From Candidatus Gastranaerophilales bacterium (GTDB lineage Bacteria; Cyanobacteriota; Vampirovibrionia; Gastranaerophilales; Gastranaerophilaceae): DNA of 32,572 nt. Location: contig CALUTG010000017.1 of assembly GCA_944323615.1 (NCBI GenBank), forward strand, positions 1-32,572. The letters are read 5' to 3'. The position numbers were made by a program, and so were the translations under genes. This document shows, piece by piece, positions 1 to 8,352 of this stretch. Numbering within the stretch: position 1 is the first letter of the stretch; every line of letters starts with the position of its first letter. The notes under the pieces are model-generated. The model had not been told where the DNA came from. It ran no database searches and worked only from the letters and a program-made list of their open reading frames with translations.

Positions 1-1
1 C

Positions 2-673
2 GGCGGGTATAGAACTCAAAAGGACAAAGATACAACGATTGAAAACAACCTCGCAATGGTCAAAAATCTCTTAAAATATAAGAGAGAAAATTGTCGGGTA
101 ATTCTGTTTGGTTCCGGGGCAATGTATGATAAAAACCGCTCTTTAGATAAGGTTAAAGAAAGCGAAATCGGACATTTTATTCCAAAAGATTTATATGGCA
201 AATCAAAGCTGGAAATTTCAAAAATCGTGTGTGGCAGGGATGATGTTCTATGTCTTAATATTTTTGGTTGTTATGGAAAATATGAAAAAGAAACTAGATT
301 CCCGACTTATGCAATAACACAAAATTTAAACAATCAAAAAATTACTATTAATCAAAATGTTATTTTTGATTATATCTATATTGATGATTTATGTCGAATA
401 ATTGAATATTTTATCGGGCATAAACCTGCTAATAAAATTATAAATGTTACACCTGATAAAAGTATTTCATTATTAGAAATTGCAAATTTAGTAAATGAAA
501 TAGGTAAAAATAAAACAGAGATTGAAGTTCTAAATCCTGTTATGGGCAACCAATATACAGGCTCTAATGCTTTATTAAAAACAGAGTTGAAGGATTTCAA
601 ATTTACAGATTACAAAACAGGTCTTATTGAATTATTTAATTTTATAAAGGATGGTATATATGAAAAAAATTAG
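2..673 (+). CDS. NAD-dependent sugar epimerase/dehydratase (extended SDR), 5'-truncated
   Basis: The reading frame is open from base 2, so the N-terminus with its Rossmann glycine motif lies outside the window. What remains has the SDR core: a beta strand ending in V-I-L-F-G-S-G-A-M-Y-D (the catalytic Ser region), then Y-G-K-S-K, which is the YxxxK catalytic Tyr-Lys pair, and a later F-D-Y-I-Y-I-D-D-L segment typical of the substrate-binding half of nucleotide-sugar epimerases. Such enzymes work in the cytoplasm on NDP-sugars for surface polysaccharides. The gene overlaps the start of the next glycosyltransferase by 14 bases, so the two are probably translated together. The exact sugar cannot be read from the fragment. 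Confidence 0.85.
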   Translation, partial: GGYRTQKDKDTTIENNLAMVKNLLKYKRENCRVILFGSGAMYDKNRSLDKVKESEIGHFIPKDLYGKSKLEISKIVCGRDDVLCLNIFGCYGKYEKETRFPTYAITQNLNNQKITINQNVIFDYIYIDDLCRIIEYFIGHKPANKIINVTPDKSISLLEIANLVNEIGKNKTEIEVLNPVMGNQYTGSNALLKTELKDFKFTDYKTGLIELFNFIKDGIYEKN

Positions 674-1598
674 TATAGTAACAGGATGTTATAATGAAGA
701 AGACAATGTGAAATTATTATATGAAAAAATCTCTGCACAGATGTCTCAATATAAGAATAAATATGAGTGGGAATTAATATATATTGATAATTGTTCTACG
801 GATAACACAGTAAACATACTTAAAGATATTGCTAGTGCCGACAAAAAAGTTAAAATTATAGTTAATTCAAGAAATTTTGGACATATTCGTTCTCCTCATT
901 ATGCAATATTAAATGCATATGGTGATGCCGTTATTTTTATGGTTTCAGATTTACAGGATCCGCCTGAATTATTACCGGAACTTATTAAAAAGTGGGAAAA
1001 TGGTTATAAAATTGTCCTTGCGCAAAAAAATGTTTCCGAAGAATCAAAATTTATGTTTACAATAAGGAGAATATTTTATGGGTTATTAAAAAATATTGTT
1101 GATGACAATACAGAACAAATAAAACAATTTACAGGGTTTGGATTATATGATAAACAGGTCGTAGATGTTTTCCGAACAATTGATGATCCGTACCCATACT
1201 TCAGAGGGTTGATTAGCGAAGTCGGTTTTGAAAAAGCTATAGTTAAATTTACACAACCTACAAGAAAAAGAGGAAGAACTAAAAATAATTTTTACACTTT
1301 ATATGATATGGCAATGCTTGGTATTGTAAAACATTCCAAAGTTCCTTTAAGAGCTGCCACGATTACAGGTTTTATACTTTCAGTAATTAGTGTAATGATT
1401 GCCTTTTTCTATTTGGTTTATAAACTAATTTTTTGGTCATCTTTTGAAGTTGGAATAGCGCCGCTAATTATTGGTTTATTTACTTTTGCATCTTTTCAAT
1501 TGTTTGTTTTAGGTTTAGTTGGAGAGTATGTTGGCGCTATTTATACAAGAGTAGACAAGAAACCGTTAGTTATTGAAAAAGAAAGAATTAATTTTTAA
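660..1598 (+). CDS. GtrB/DPM1-like polyprenyl-phosphate glycosyltransferase (GT2)
   Basis: A 312-aa GT2 enzyme expected to move a sugar from an NDP-sugar to undecaprenyl phosphate on the inner membrane face. It begins with the GT-A fold signature I-V-T-G-C-Y-N-E-E-D-N, followed by I-D-N-C-S-T-D-N-T and the DXD-like S-D-L-Q-D-P-P-E. The C-terminal 90 residues hold two membrane helices, as in GtrB and ArnC. ATG 660 is preferred because AAAGG lies 9 bases upstream. The in-frame ATG at 651 sits directly against that site. The stop overlaps the next start (TAATG), which makes a coupled GtrB-GtrA pair for glycan decoration. The sugar specificity is unknown. Confidence 0.9.
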   Translation: MKKISIVTGCYNEEDNVKLLYEKISAQMSQYKNKYEWELIYIDNCSTDNTVNILKDIASADKKVKIIVNSRNFGHIRSPHYAILNAYGDAVIFMVSDLQDPPELLPELIKKWENGYKIVLAQKNVSEESKFMFTIRRIFYGLLKNIVDDNTEQIKQFTGFGLYDKQVVDVFRTIDDPYPYFRGLISEVGFEKAIVKFTQPTRKRGRTKNNFYTLYDMAMLGIVKHSKVPLRAATITGFILSVISVMIAFFYLVYKLIFWSSFEVGIAPLIIGLFTFASFQLFVLGLVGEYVGAIYTRVDKKPLVIEKERINF

Positions 1599-2038
1599 TG
1601 AATAAGCTAAAAATTTTTTTAGAAAAATATAATATTAGTTGGCGTTTTACAAAGTTTTTATTTGTTGGAGCTTTAAATACACTGTTTGGTTACGGTGTAT
1701 TTGCCGTTTTTAATTATTTAAATTTTCATTATACATTATCAACTTTGTTGGCCACTATATTGGGAATTCTATTTAATTTTAAAACCACAGGTATTATTGT
1801 TTTTAAAAACAATAATAATAAATTATTAATCCGGTTCATAGGTATTTATACGTTTATGTATTTTGTTGCAATATTGGAATTAAAGGTGTTTACATTATTC
1901 AATTTTAGTAATATGTATTTGAACTATGCCATAATATTACTGCCAAATGCATTAATTTCATACATTTTAATGAAACATTTTGTATTTATGAATAAAGACA
2001 AAAACAAAGACTTTCCAAATGTTAAGAAACAAGTATGA
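1598..2038 (+). CDS. GtrA-like polyprenol-sugar flippase
   Basis: A 146-aa protein with four predicted membrane helices and the GtrA-family opening R-F-T-K-F-L-F-V-G-A-L-N-T. Family members move undecaprenyl-phosphate-linked sugars across the inner membrane so a periplasmic transferase can use them. It starts inside the stop of the GT2 gene (one shared base), so translation is coupled. The two together look like the donor-supply half of a gtr glucosylation system. The third component, a large polytopic transferase, is not in the window. The tail is basic and hydrophilic. Confidence 0.88.
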   Translation: MNKLKIFLEKYNISWRFTKFLFVGALNTLFGYGVFAVFNYLNFHYTLSTLLATILGILFNFKTTGIIVFKNNNNKLLIRFIGIYTFMYFVAILELKVFTLFNFSNMYLNYAIILLPNALISYILMKHFVFMNKDKNKDFPNVKKQV

Positions 2039-2273
2039 GAAGACGGGCATTATGAATTACTTAATTTACTCCAAAGAGCAACATTTGAAACGAAGCTTAA
2101 TTCGCTCATTAAATTAAAAATTTAAATTATTTTTACCCAAAATAATCAAACTTTTGACCTATATGCTCAAACCATGTGACTTTTTACACAAATGTCTGTT
2201 GGGCATACTTGCCCAACCTTTCCTAACTTAAAAGTATCCTAATACACTGTTCTAAATAGTCAAATAATATGTG
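2039..2273. other. Convergent intergenic region with a hairpin
   Basis: This 235-base AT-rich gap separates the glycan cluster from the minus-strand operon. It contains one clear perfect hairpin, GTTGGGCA-TACT-TGCCCAAC at 2198-2217, between the two converging 3' ends. The T-tract after it is weak (CTTTCCT), so it is at best a modest terminator. I see no convincing gene. Confidence 0.5.
2198..2217. terminator. Hairpin between convergent genes (possible terminator)
   Basis: Perfect 8-bp stem GTTGGGCA/TGCCCAAC with a TACT loop. It is GC-rich against its surroundings and lies between the 3' ends of gtrA and the 195-aa gene. It lacks a strong T run on either strand. Confidence 0.4.
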
Positions 2274-2861
2274 TTACATATTTATTTCATCCAGCTCTGA
2301 TACTAAGATATCGTCAAAAATAATTTTAAATATTTCAGCAGGATTTTTGGAAACTTCTTTTGTAAGAGTTTCATTAATAGAATTGTTTGATATAACCCAT
2401 TCATCATTCAAAGAGGAATATGCAACATTATTTGTAAAGGTTCCTCCTTTAAATGCTGAATATGGGATTTTCATCTCTTTCATAAAATTAATAACTCTAT
2501 CAAATAAGAGTTCGCTTTTAGAGCTTGAGGTTAAAGATTTAGATTTTGAACCGAGTATAAAACCTTGCAGATATTGGTTTGTTGTATCAATATTATTTTT
2601 AATAAAATCAATTATTTTATTAAAATTAAAATTATCTGAAATAGATGGGCAGAGGTGATTAAGCAGAACTTTTTGTCCGTCAGTTATTCCGCAGACAGTA
2701 CAGTCAAAAATACCTGTAGTGTATGCACTATCAGCTAATACACTTTGTTTGATTGTCCAGGGATAGTTTACTGTTTTTTCCCCTCCTATACGACCGGCAA
2801 TTTTACTGAACTCTTGGGGGGAAATCATGCGGATGTTTGATTTGAATGAGATGTTATCCAT
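2274..2861 (-). CDS. Hypothetical protein, possible CheD/CNF-like fold
   Basis: A 195-aa soluble protein that I do not recognise by name. Residues 4-10 read I-S-F-K-S-N-I, the F-x-[GAS] N-terminal motif seen in other hypothetical proteins here. Residues 50-72 contain Cys54, Cys57, His69 and Cys71. The Cys-to-His spacing of 15 and the later F-I-L-G-S-K-S-K segment recall the Cys-His deamidase core of the CheD/CNF1 fold. This is a weak resemblance and no catalytic role is proven. It lies 32 bases behind the GNAT gene on the same strand, so it may be the last gene of the marR operon. Confidence 0.75.
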   Translation of the reverse strand: MDNISFKSNIRMISPQEFSKIAGRIGGEKTVNYPWTIKQSVLADSAYTTGIFDCTVCGITDGQKVLLNHLCPSISDNFNFNKIIDFIKNNIDTTNQYLQGFILGSKSKSLTSSSKSELLFDRVINFMKEMKIPYSAFKGGTFTNNVAYSSLNDEWVISNNSINETLTKEVSKNPAEIFKIIFDDILVSELDEINM

Positions 2862-2893
2862 ACTGGTATAAAACGTATGAAAAAAAAATTTGC

Positions 2894-3373
2894 TTAGAGA
2901 ATCGTATGTTCCATAATATAATCGTCCATTACAAATCCCTGACCTATATCAGTGACAACACTATCTATTTTTTTGAATCCGTATTTTAAATATGCGTTAT
3001 AAGCTTTTATATTTTGTTTATTTACTGTAAGTCTGATTTTATTAAAACCCAGTGCCTTAATTTTATCAAAGGCAGCTTTTCCGAGCCCCATGCGTCTGTA
3101 TTCCTTTTTTAAGTATAATTTGGATAGAAATAAATAGTCATCTTTCTCTGCTATTCCTGTATAGCCGACTATTTTATCTTTTTCCACGAGGAAATAGTAA
3201 CTATAATTTTCATGCTCTATTTGGTTTTTAATTGCTTTTTCAGACTGAAACTTTTCTACCATATAATTGATCTGTGCTTCAGATAATATGCATACCCAAT
3301 ATTCATGCCATATTTCAGAAGCAAGATCAGCCAATTCTTTTATGTCTACATTCCTAACTTTTTTTAATTCCAT
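2894..3373 (-). CDS. GNAT-family N-acetyltransferase
   Basis: A 159-aa single-domain acetyltransferase using acetyl-CoA. Motif A, the pyrophosphate-binding loop, reads R-R-M-G-L-G-K-A-A-F around residue 93, preceded by the L-S-K-L-Y-L-K-K-E-Y strand and followed by N-K-Q-N-I-K-A-Y-N-A-Y-L-K-Y-G-F, the usual motif B. Its ATG is one base downstream of the exporter stop codon, so it is almost certainly co-translated with the efflux pump. That placement suggests, but does not show, a drug- or amine-modifying role. The substrate cannot be read from sequence. Confidence 0.9.
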   Translation of the reverse strand: MELKKVRNVDIKELADLASEIWHEYWVCILSEAQINYMVEKFQSEKAIKNQIEHENYSYYFLVEKDKIVGYTGIAEKDDYLFLSKLYLKKEYRRMGLGKAAFDKIKALGFNKIRLTVNKQNIKAYNAYLKYGFKKIDSVVTDIGQGFVMDDYIMEHTIL

Positions 3374-3374
3374 A

Positions 3375-4973
3375 CTAAGGATTCGTGCTCACTTCAACAG
3401 TTGTAACTTTTGATTTTTTCTTTTTGTCTTCGTAGAGGAAGTATACAAATGGGATAATAAATACAGCCGCAACAGCAAAGTATCTGAATGTTTCTACATA
3501 TCCCCATAAAGTTGCCTGCTGCCTCAAAGAATTATACAGCTGAGCCTGTCCCATATATGTTGCGGTAAATGAATCAACCTGACTCATAAACGCAGAAGAT
3601 AGTGCATTGAGTTTTTCTGTATAAACTTGATTAGTGTCTGTCAAAAATTTAATCATCATCATTTGGTGAGCTTGTGAAAATCTGGAGATCATTGTAGTTG
3701 CAATGGAAGTTCCTATTGCAGCACCGGTGTTTTTCAATAAGTTTTGAAGCCCTGCGGCATTAGTTTGAGCTTCATTTGGTAACGTTGAACAAGAAATGTT
3801 TGCCAGAGGAACCATCGCCATTACCATGCCAAGACCAAATGTAAAGTTAGGCAGAGCAATACTCGACAGTGATATTGAAGTGTTTATTTCTCCAAATAAT
3901 AGTCCGCCTATGGCAAGAATGACCAATCCCATAACCGTTACCGGTTTTATTCCTATTTTTGTTACTAGAATCCCGCAAAGTATTGATGCCAGAAGACATC
4001 CGGCTCCGCGCGGAACCATAGATAAACCGCTTAAGAATGCCGTATATCCAAGTAATGATTGCAGCATTGACGGCAGAATGGATGCTGATGCCATCATTAC
4101 TCCCATTAAGATAATCTGTCCCATAGTTCCGATTAAGAAGTTATGGTTTTTAAGTATTGATAAGTCAATTAATGCAGTCTTAGTTTTACCTTTCTTAAAC
4201 TGAGTATAGAAAAACGCTATGCAGCAAATAACTGAAACCGTAAATAATTTACAGATCCATGGTGCATTGAACCAGTCTGCATCATTACCTTTATCTAAAA
4301 CGACCTGCAGTGTTAAAAGCCATAATGCAAGAAATGTAAAACCGGAGACATCCATGGTAACATTTTTTTGCTTTCTTGAGTATGGCGGCTCTTCAACATA
4401 GACATGCGTAAGATGAAGTGCAATTATTCCGAATGGGATATTAATAAAATAAATAAACGGCCAGGACCAATTTTCTGTAATCCAGCCACCTAATGCAGGA
4501 CCCATAATCGGTGCCATTACGACCCCTAATCCAAAAATTGCCATTGCAGTTGGTAGTTTTTCTTTAGGGAATATTTCAAAAATCATAGCCTGCGCAATTG
4601 GCATTATTCCGCCGCCGCCAATCCCTTGTAATGCTCTGGCAAACAACATCATTGCCATAGAATTTGATATTCCGCAAAGTATAGAAGCAAGAGTAAATAT
4701 AACAATACTAAGCATAAAGTATTGTTTTCTGCCTATTAATTTGCTAAAAAAGTCTACCGCCGGAATGATAATACCACTGGCGACGAGATAACTTGTGATA
4801 ATCCAGGTAGATTCGTTGTGGCTGATGGAGAAAGTTCCCGCCATATATGGAAGAGCTACATTAGAAATAGTTTCGTCTAATGCAAACATAAATATGGAGA
4901 GCATGATAGGAATCATGGTTATCCATGGATTTATTTTAAACTCCCACTCTTCTGATGATATTGTTTCAGCCAC
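3375..4973 (-). CDS. DHA2-family MFS multidrug exporter (EmrB/QacA type)
   Basis: A 532-aa polytopic protein matching the 14-helix DHA2 drug:H+ antiporters. TM1 ends in L-D-E-T-I-S-N-V-A-L-P (motif D1), a cytoplasmic loop carries the G-R-K motif, TM4 has R-A-L-Q-G-I-G-G-G, and TM5 has the G-P-x-L-G-G antiporter motif C. Translation starts at GTG 4973 with AAAAAGGA seven bases upstream. A nearby ATG is out of frame. There is no EmrA membrane-fusion partner. It follows marR by 76 bases, and a 16-bp inverted repeat lies 20 bases upstream of the start, which fits MarR-controlled efflux. Confidence 0.92.
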   Translation of the reverse strand: MAETISSEEWEFKINPWITMIPIMLSIFMFALDETISNVALPYMAGTFSISHNESTWIITSYLVASGIIIPAVDFFSKLIGRKQYFMLSIVIFTLASILCGISNSMAMMLFARALQGIGGGGIMPIAQAMIFEIFPKEKLPTAMAIFGLGVVMAPIMGPALGGWITENWSWPFIYFINIPFGIIALHLTHVYVEEPPYSRKQKNVTMDVSGFTFLALWLLTLQVVLDKGNDADWFNAPWICKLFTVSVICCIAFFYTQFKKGKTKTALIDLSILKNHNFLIGTMGQIILMGVMMASASILPSMLQSLLGYTAFLSGLSMVPRGAGCLLASILCGILVTKIGIKPVTVMGLVILAIGGLLFGEINTSISLSSIALPNFTFGLGMVMAMVPLANISCSTLPNEAQTNAAGLQNLLKNTGAAIGTSIATTMISRFSQAHQMMMIKFLTDTNQVYTEKLNALSSAFMSQVDSFTATYMGQAQLYNSLRQQATLWGYVETFRYFAVAAVFIIPFVYFLYEDKKKKSKVTTVEVSTNP

Positions 4974-4993
4974 AACATGTTCCTTTTTCTACC

Positions 4994-5009
4994 TGTAGAA
5001 ATATCTACA
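4994..5009. promoter_or_regulatory. Candidate MarR operator
   Basis: TGTAGA-AATA-TCTACA is a perfect 6+6 inverted repeat in the short gap between marR and the exporter gene, 20 bases before the exporter start. Length and symmetry suit a winged-helix dimer. I see no second copy upstream of marR itself. Confidence 0.5.
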
Positions 5010-5049
5010 AAGATTAAACCACATATATAATTATTTATCAAGGGGGATA

Positions 5050-5505
5050 TTAGTCGAATTTCACATTATATCTTTGTATAGTTTTTTCTCTTATAGATTG
5101 AAGTATTTTGATAACATCTTTTACCTTTTCAATTTCTACATCACAACTGGATTCTTTTATATGTTTTTCAAGAGACTCACTAACTTTTTTATATACTTCA
5201 TGTCCTTTAGGAGTAATTGATATTTTCATAATTATTTTTGCTCCGGACTTTGCAGGGAATCGTTCTATAAGTTTTTTACTCTCAAGTGATTTCAAAAACT
5301 TACCTGTATGAGCTCTTCCTTTCAATATAAGCTTGGCAAGTTCTATTTGTATAATATCAGGGTACATATACAAACAGTCCAAAATTATAAATTCTTCTTG
5401 CGATATAGAATAATTATTCTGTTCAAAAAAACATCGTGCAGCCTCATGCAAAACCCTTGATGTTAATTCTAATTCATATGGTAATGATTTAATATAATGA
5501 TCCAA
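5050..5505 (-). CDS. MarR-family transcriptional regulator
   Basis: A 151-aa winged-helix protein. Helices of the dimerisation region flank a DNA-binding core with I-I-Q-I-E-L-A-K-L-I (first helix of the HTH), a recognition helix around R-A-H-T-G-K-F-L-K-S-L-E, the usual E-x-K-K-L-I-E-R sequence and an I-S-I-T-P-K-G-H wing exit. MarR proteins repress neighbouring efflux genes and release DNA on binding small aromatic compounds or after oxidation. It is the first gene of the run marR-exporter-GNAT. The wing sequence is slightly unusual (F-P-A-K-S-G-A-K instead of the common D-x-R-D). Confidence 0.9.
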   Translation of the reverse strand: MDHYIKSLPYELELTSRVLHEAARCFFEQNNYSISQEEFIILDCLYMYPDIIQIELAKLILKGRAHTGKFLKSLESKKLIERFPAKSGAKIIMKISITPKGHEVYKKVSESLEKHIKESSCDVEIEKVKDVIKILQSIREKTIQRYNVKFD

Positions 5506-5683
5506 CTTTCACCCCGCATATCTATTTTATTTTAATTTTTTCTTTTTTGCAAATAATTTCATTTTTCTTATCCGGCTTTAAAAATTACAACAAAATATTG
5601 ATTGCACAAATATTCAAAAGTTGTTAAAATTATATATCCAATCAATATATTGTATAAAAATAAAATCAGAGGAGAGGAGCAAT

Positions 5684-6226
5684 ATGGTAAGTTCACTCAG
5701 ACATGTTGTGCAGTCAATGTATAAAAATATTGACTATAAATATTACTATGACAAAATGCTCAGAGATTATAAACGGGGAAGCTGGGATTTTGATATAAGT
5801 ACTGTTGTAAAGCTGGACAAGATGCCGCTGCCCTGTCCTAAAAATATGAGCAGTAATGGGACTATAAACAGAACCTGCTTAATTGTGATAAATGAAGAGA
5901 CTTTTAGAGTGGAGTTTGCCAGATATATGGATAATTATGCTATTCCAATGAGTGAAATATGGAAGAATAAAATTTTAGCCAGGAAAATTTGGCTTAAAAA
6001 GAATGGGTTTATATCTAGGCAACAAAAAGAGTGCCGGAAAGCTAACTATAATTGTTCACATTGCATTAACAGACTGGCATGCCAAATAGCCGGTCAATAC
6101 AGCAAAGATGATAAAAGAATAATTAAAATGACTAAAATGCTTGAGGTTTTGTATGGCAATATTTTGTGCGGATACTGGGCAAATTTGGCTGATAGAACAG
6201 ATAATGGTGACGAAAAGCTTGATTAA
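5684..6226 (+). CDS. Hypothetical protein with a four-cysteine cluster
   Basis: A 180-aa protein of unknown function. ATG 5684 is chosen because GGAGAGGAG lies just upstream. An open frame extends back to 5621 without a ribosome site. The C-terminal third has Cys117-x6-Cys124-x2-Cys127-x5-Cys133, which could bind zinc or an Fe-S cluster. C-x2-C-x5-C is also the spacing of SPASM-type sites, but there is no radical-SAM domain here. Further Cys are at 51, 65 and 162. It is rich in Lys, Arg and Tyr, with no signal peptide or membrane helix. It is followed after 44 bases by a membrane protein gene on the same strand. Confidence 0.75.
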   Translation: MVSSLRHVVQSMYKNIDYKYYYDKMLRDYKRGSWDFDISTVVKLDKMPLPCPKNMSSNGTINRTCLIVINEETFRVEFARYMDNYAIPMSEIWKNKILARKIWLKKNGFISRQQKECRKANYNCSHCINRLACQIAGQYSKDDKRIIKMTKMLEVLYGNILCGYWANLADRTDNGDEKLD

Positions 6227-6270
6227 TGTTAAAAATTAATATAAAATAAACTTTATTAAGAAAAGCTGGT

Positions 6271-6894
6271 ATGATGTTAAAATTTAAAAATTTTATTAAG
6301 AAACATTTGAATTTGCAAATGTTTCCTGCAAGTTGGATTTGTCTGCTTATAATTATTATATCAGTTCCATGCATCCTATACTTGCCGGAAAAATATGCAT
6401 ATGAAAATTCTATTCTGGAGAATTTACAGCTGCTTGTGATAGGCTTCGGGATATATTTTGCTCTAAGAGCCAAATATAACAAAACTTTTTTTAAATTTGT
6501 AACCCTTATTCTCGGTATTTTGTTTTTACGGGAAATCAACTGCGGAAGAACTTTATTTTTTCCTGTTCCCGACAGGCCCAATTGTTTTTATTCCTGGAAA
6601 GAGATTAAATACGGTTGGCTGGCGCATCCCTTATATGGGATTTATATAGCATGGACAGGAATATATTTTTTCTGGAAAAAGTTATATATCAATTTGTTTA
6701 CTTATGTAAAACAGCTTAAATTTCCTGCTTGGAATTGTTTATTTCTGCTTATTGGCATGATAATAGGGTGGATTTCTGAACATAAATTTGAGAATATTGT
6801 TCTTGAAGAAATAGCAGAACTCCTTTTTTATACTGCACTTGTTGGTATTATTTATTTGTATTCGCAGAAGCAAGACTTTAACCTGAAGGAATAA
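6271..6894 (+). CDS. Hypothetical multi-pass membrane protein
   Basis: A 207-aa protein with about five or six hydrophobic segments. Two conserved-looking polar stretches stand out: R-E-I-N-C-G-R-T-L-F near residue 90 and E-H-K-F-E-N-I-V-L-E-E-I-A-E near residue 175. Repeated acidic residues beside helices could form a polar or metal site. I cannot name the family. No clear ribosome site precedes ATG 6271 or 6274. The ten bases CTGGTATGAT that span this start recur exactly as the -10 region before the next gene, so the true start could lie further in. Confidence 0.7.
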   Translation: MMLKFKNFIKKHLNLQMFPASWICLLIIIISVPCILYLPEKYAYENSILENLQLLVIGFGIYFALRAKYNKTFFKFVTLILGILFLREINCGRTLFFPVPDRPNCFYSWKEIKYGWLAHPLYGIYIAWTGIYFFWKKLYINLFTYVKQLKFPAWNCLFLLIGMIIGWISEHKFENIVLEEIAELLFYTALVGIIYLYSQKQDFNLKE

Positions 6895-6902
6895 AATTAA
6901 TC

Positions 6903-6931
6903 TTTTCACGTGCCTTAAAATCTGGTATGAT
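6903..6931 (+). promoter_or_regulatory. Promoter of the HNH gene
   Basis: TTTTCA at 6903-6908, a 17-base spacer and TATGAT at 6926-6931 preceded by TGG (extended -10). The start codon follows 20 bases later with AAGGGG between. Confidence 0.55.
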
Positions 6932-6951
6932 AATTGCAGATAAGGGGTATT

Positions 6952-8352
6952 ATGAAAATAGAAGCTATAGGTATAGCTTGCAGTTTAAATAATCCATACC
7001 GGTACAACAGACCGGAAAAAGATGTTCCGAAAATATCCACTCCGGCTCAAGATAAAATGTATTATTATACGGATCTGGTTAATTATAATCCTTCTTTTGG
7101 TGCTATTGCGAATTCTAAGCCGTTAAGGATTTTGTTCCAATATGGGCTTCCCTGTATGTATACCGGTAAAAAGATGATTGATCCTAAATCGATATCAGGC
7201 CTTTTTGATTCAAGAAAACTGCATGCACCTGCAATTGAATCTTTAAAGTATCTTGAACCATATAAAGAAAGTCTTTCCGGCATGGAAAAGCGGGCATTTA
7301 ATATTTTAAACGAACAATCTTTAATTTATCCCGATAAATCTATTGCTGAAATTTTTCAAGTAATAGCTCCTAAATATCAAAAAAAATTGAGAAAAAAACA
7401 GGCTCCAATATTTAAAGAGCTTTTACAGGCAGCTCAAAAGCTTCCTTCGGATTATCATTACAAGTTTATTCAATTTATGATGAAAACTAATCAAAAACTT
7501 CAAGACAGACCAATAGTTCTTCCGTTTAATTCTACTGAATTTAAATATAAGCTCGGTAAAATTAAAGAGTATATGGTTAACAGAGGCGGTAAGGGAAGTA
7601 AATCTATTCTAAGACTTGTAGCAGAGGCGGAAAAGCTTCCTAAAAAGCTTACTCCGGACAATATCGAGCAGTACAAAGAGATAATAAATAATCTGGAAAA
7701 GATAAAGAAATCCTCTCCCTTGAGAGATAGTGATACAATTGAAGAACTTTTGAAGACAGCAAAACAAAGATTAAATGGTGAAAATATTTCAATGCCTTTC
7801 AGCAGAAAATCATTTATATACGACCTCGCGAAACTTTTAAAAGGTTTAAATAAACCGGAACTTGAAGAACGGTTAATTAATATAGCGCAAAAACTTCCTA
7901 CATCTAAAGAAAATTTATCAGCATATATTCTAAAAGCTGCAGGTGAGAGTTCAAATAAAATCGCATACAGGCTTCTTTGGCCTTCTACGGCATCGGTTGA
8001 ACATATTCTTCCGCGTTCATGCGGAGGACCGGACTCAATGAAAAACTTTGGCGGAGCCTGTAACAGAGAAAACAGTGAAAGGGGAAATATTGATTTTGTT
8101 ACTCAGATAAAAAGACTTCCGCACACACCTGAAAATTGCCAGAAATACATTGATAAGTTGATTGAACTTGCAAATGACGGAATCTTTGATCGTAATAAAA
8201 TTGATAAAAAATATATTCTGGATTTTAAAAGAACTATTCAACTCCAGTCTAAGGGCAGAATAGTTCTTGATTTATCTAAGTTTAAAACTAATAAAATAAA
8301 AGTTAACTTCCCTCTGCCTAAATCTTTATCAGAAGGAACTTTGTGTCTTTAA
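6952..8352 (+). CDS. HNH-nuclease-like protein with a large helical-repeat insertion
   Basis: A 466-aa protein, started at ATG 6952 behind AAGGGG. Residues 346-380 carry an HNH signature: V-E-H351-I-L-P-R-S-C-G-G, Asn365, Cys370 and Asn374-x2-Arg. The element that normally sits just before this, C-x-Y-T-G-K, is found at residues 68-73, some 275 residues earlier. The stretch between is mostly helical and repetitive: A-Q-K-L-P-S (161-166), A-E-K-L-P-K (226-231) and A-Q-K-L-P-T (312-317), plus P-F-N-S-T-E-F-K-Y-K-L (191-201) against P-F-S-R-K-S-F-I-Y-D-L (282-292). N-P-S-F-G-A lies at 46-51. Nuclease activity is plausible because the His and both Asn are present. The target is unknown. Confidence 0.8.
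   Translation: MKIEAIGIACSLNNPYRYNRPEKDVPKISTPAQDKMYYYTDLVNYNPSFGAIANSKPLRILFQYGLPCMYTGKKMIDPKSISGLFDSRKLHAPAIESLKYLEPYKESLSGMEKRAFNILNEQSLIYPDKSIAEIFQVIAPKYQKKLRKKQAPIFKELLQAAQKLPSDYHYKFIQFMMKTNQKLQDRPIVLPFNSTEFKYKLGKIKEYMVNRGGKGSKSILRLVAEAEKLPKKLTPDNIEQYKEIINNLEKIKKSSPLRDSDTIEELLKTAKQRLNGENISMPFSRKSFIYDLAKLLKGLNKPELEERLINIAQKLPTSKENLSAYILKAAGESSNKIAYRLLWPSTASVEHILPRSCGGPDSMKNFGGACNRENSERGNIDFVTQIKRLPHTPENCQKYIDKLIELANDGIFDRNKIDKKYILDFKRTIQLQSKGRIVLDLSKFKTNKIKVNFPLPKSLSEGTLCL

Noticed and set aside
2052-2117. 21-residue frame after gtrA
   Set aside because: Too short, no ribosome site and no motif; it may be a remnant but cannot be supported.
2269-2658. 129-residue frame antisense to the 195-aa gene
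   Set aside because: It begins in the gap and mirrors a better-supported gene with a motif and sensible composition; it is a shadow frame.
3796-4203. 135-residue frame antisense to the exporter gene
   Set aside because: It lies wholly opposite the transporter and shows no domain or ribosome site.
8035-8241. 68-residue frame antisense to the HNH core
   Set aside because: Opposite the conserved HNH motif with no features of its own.
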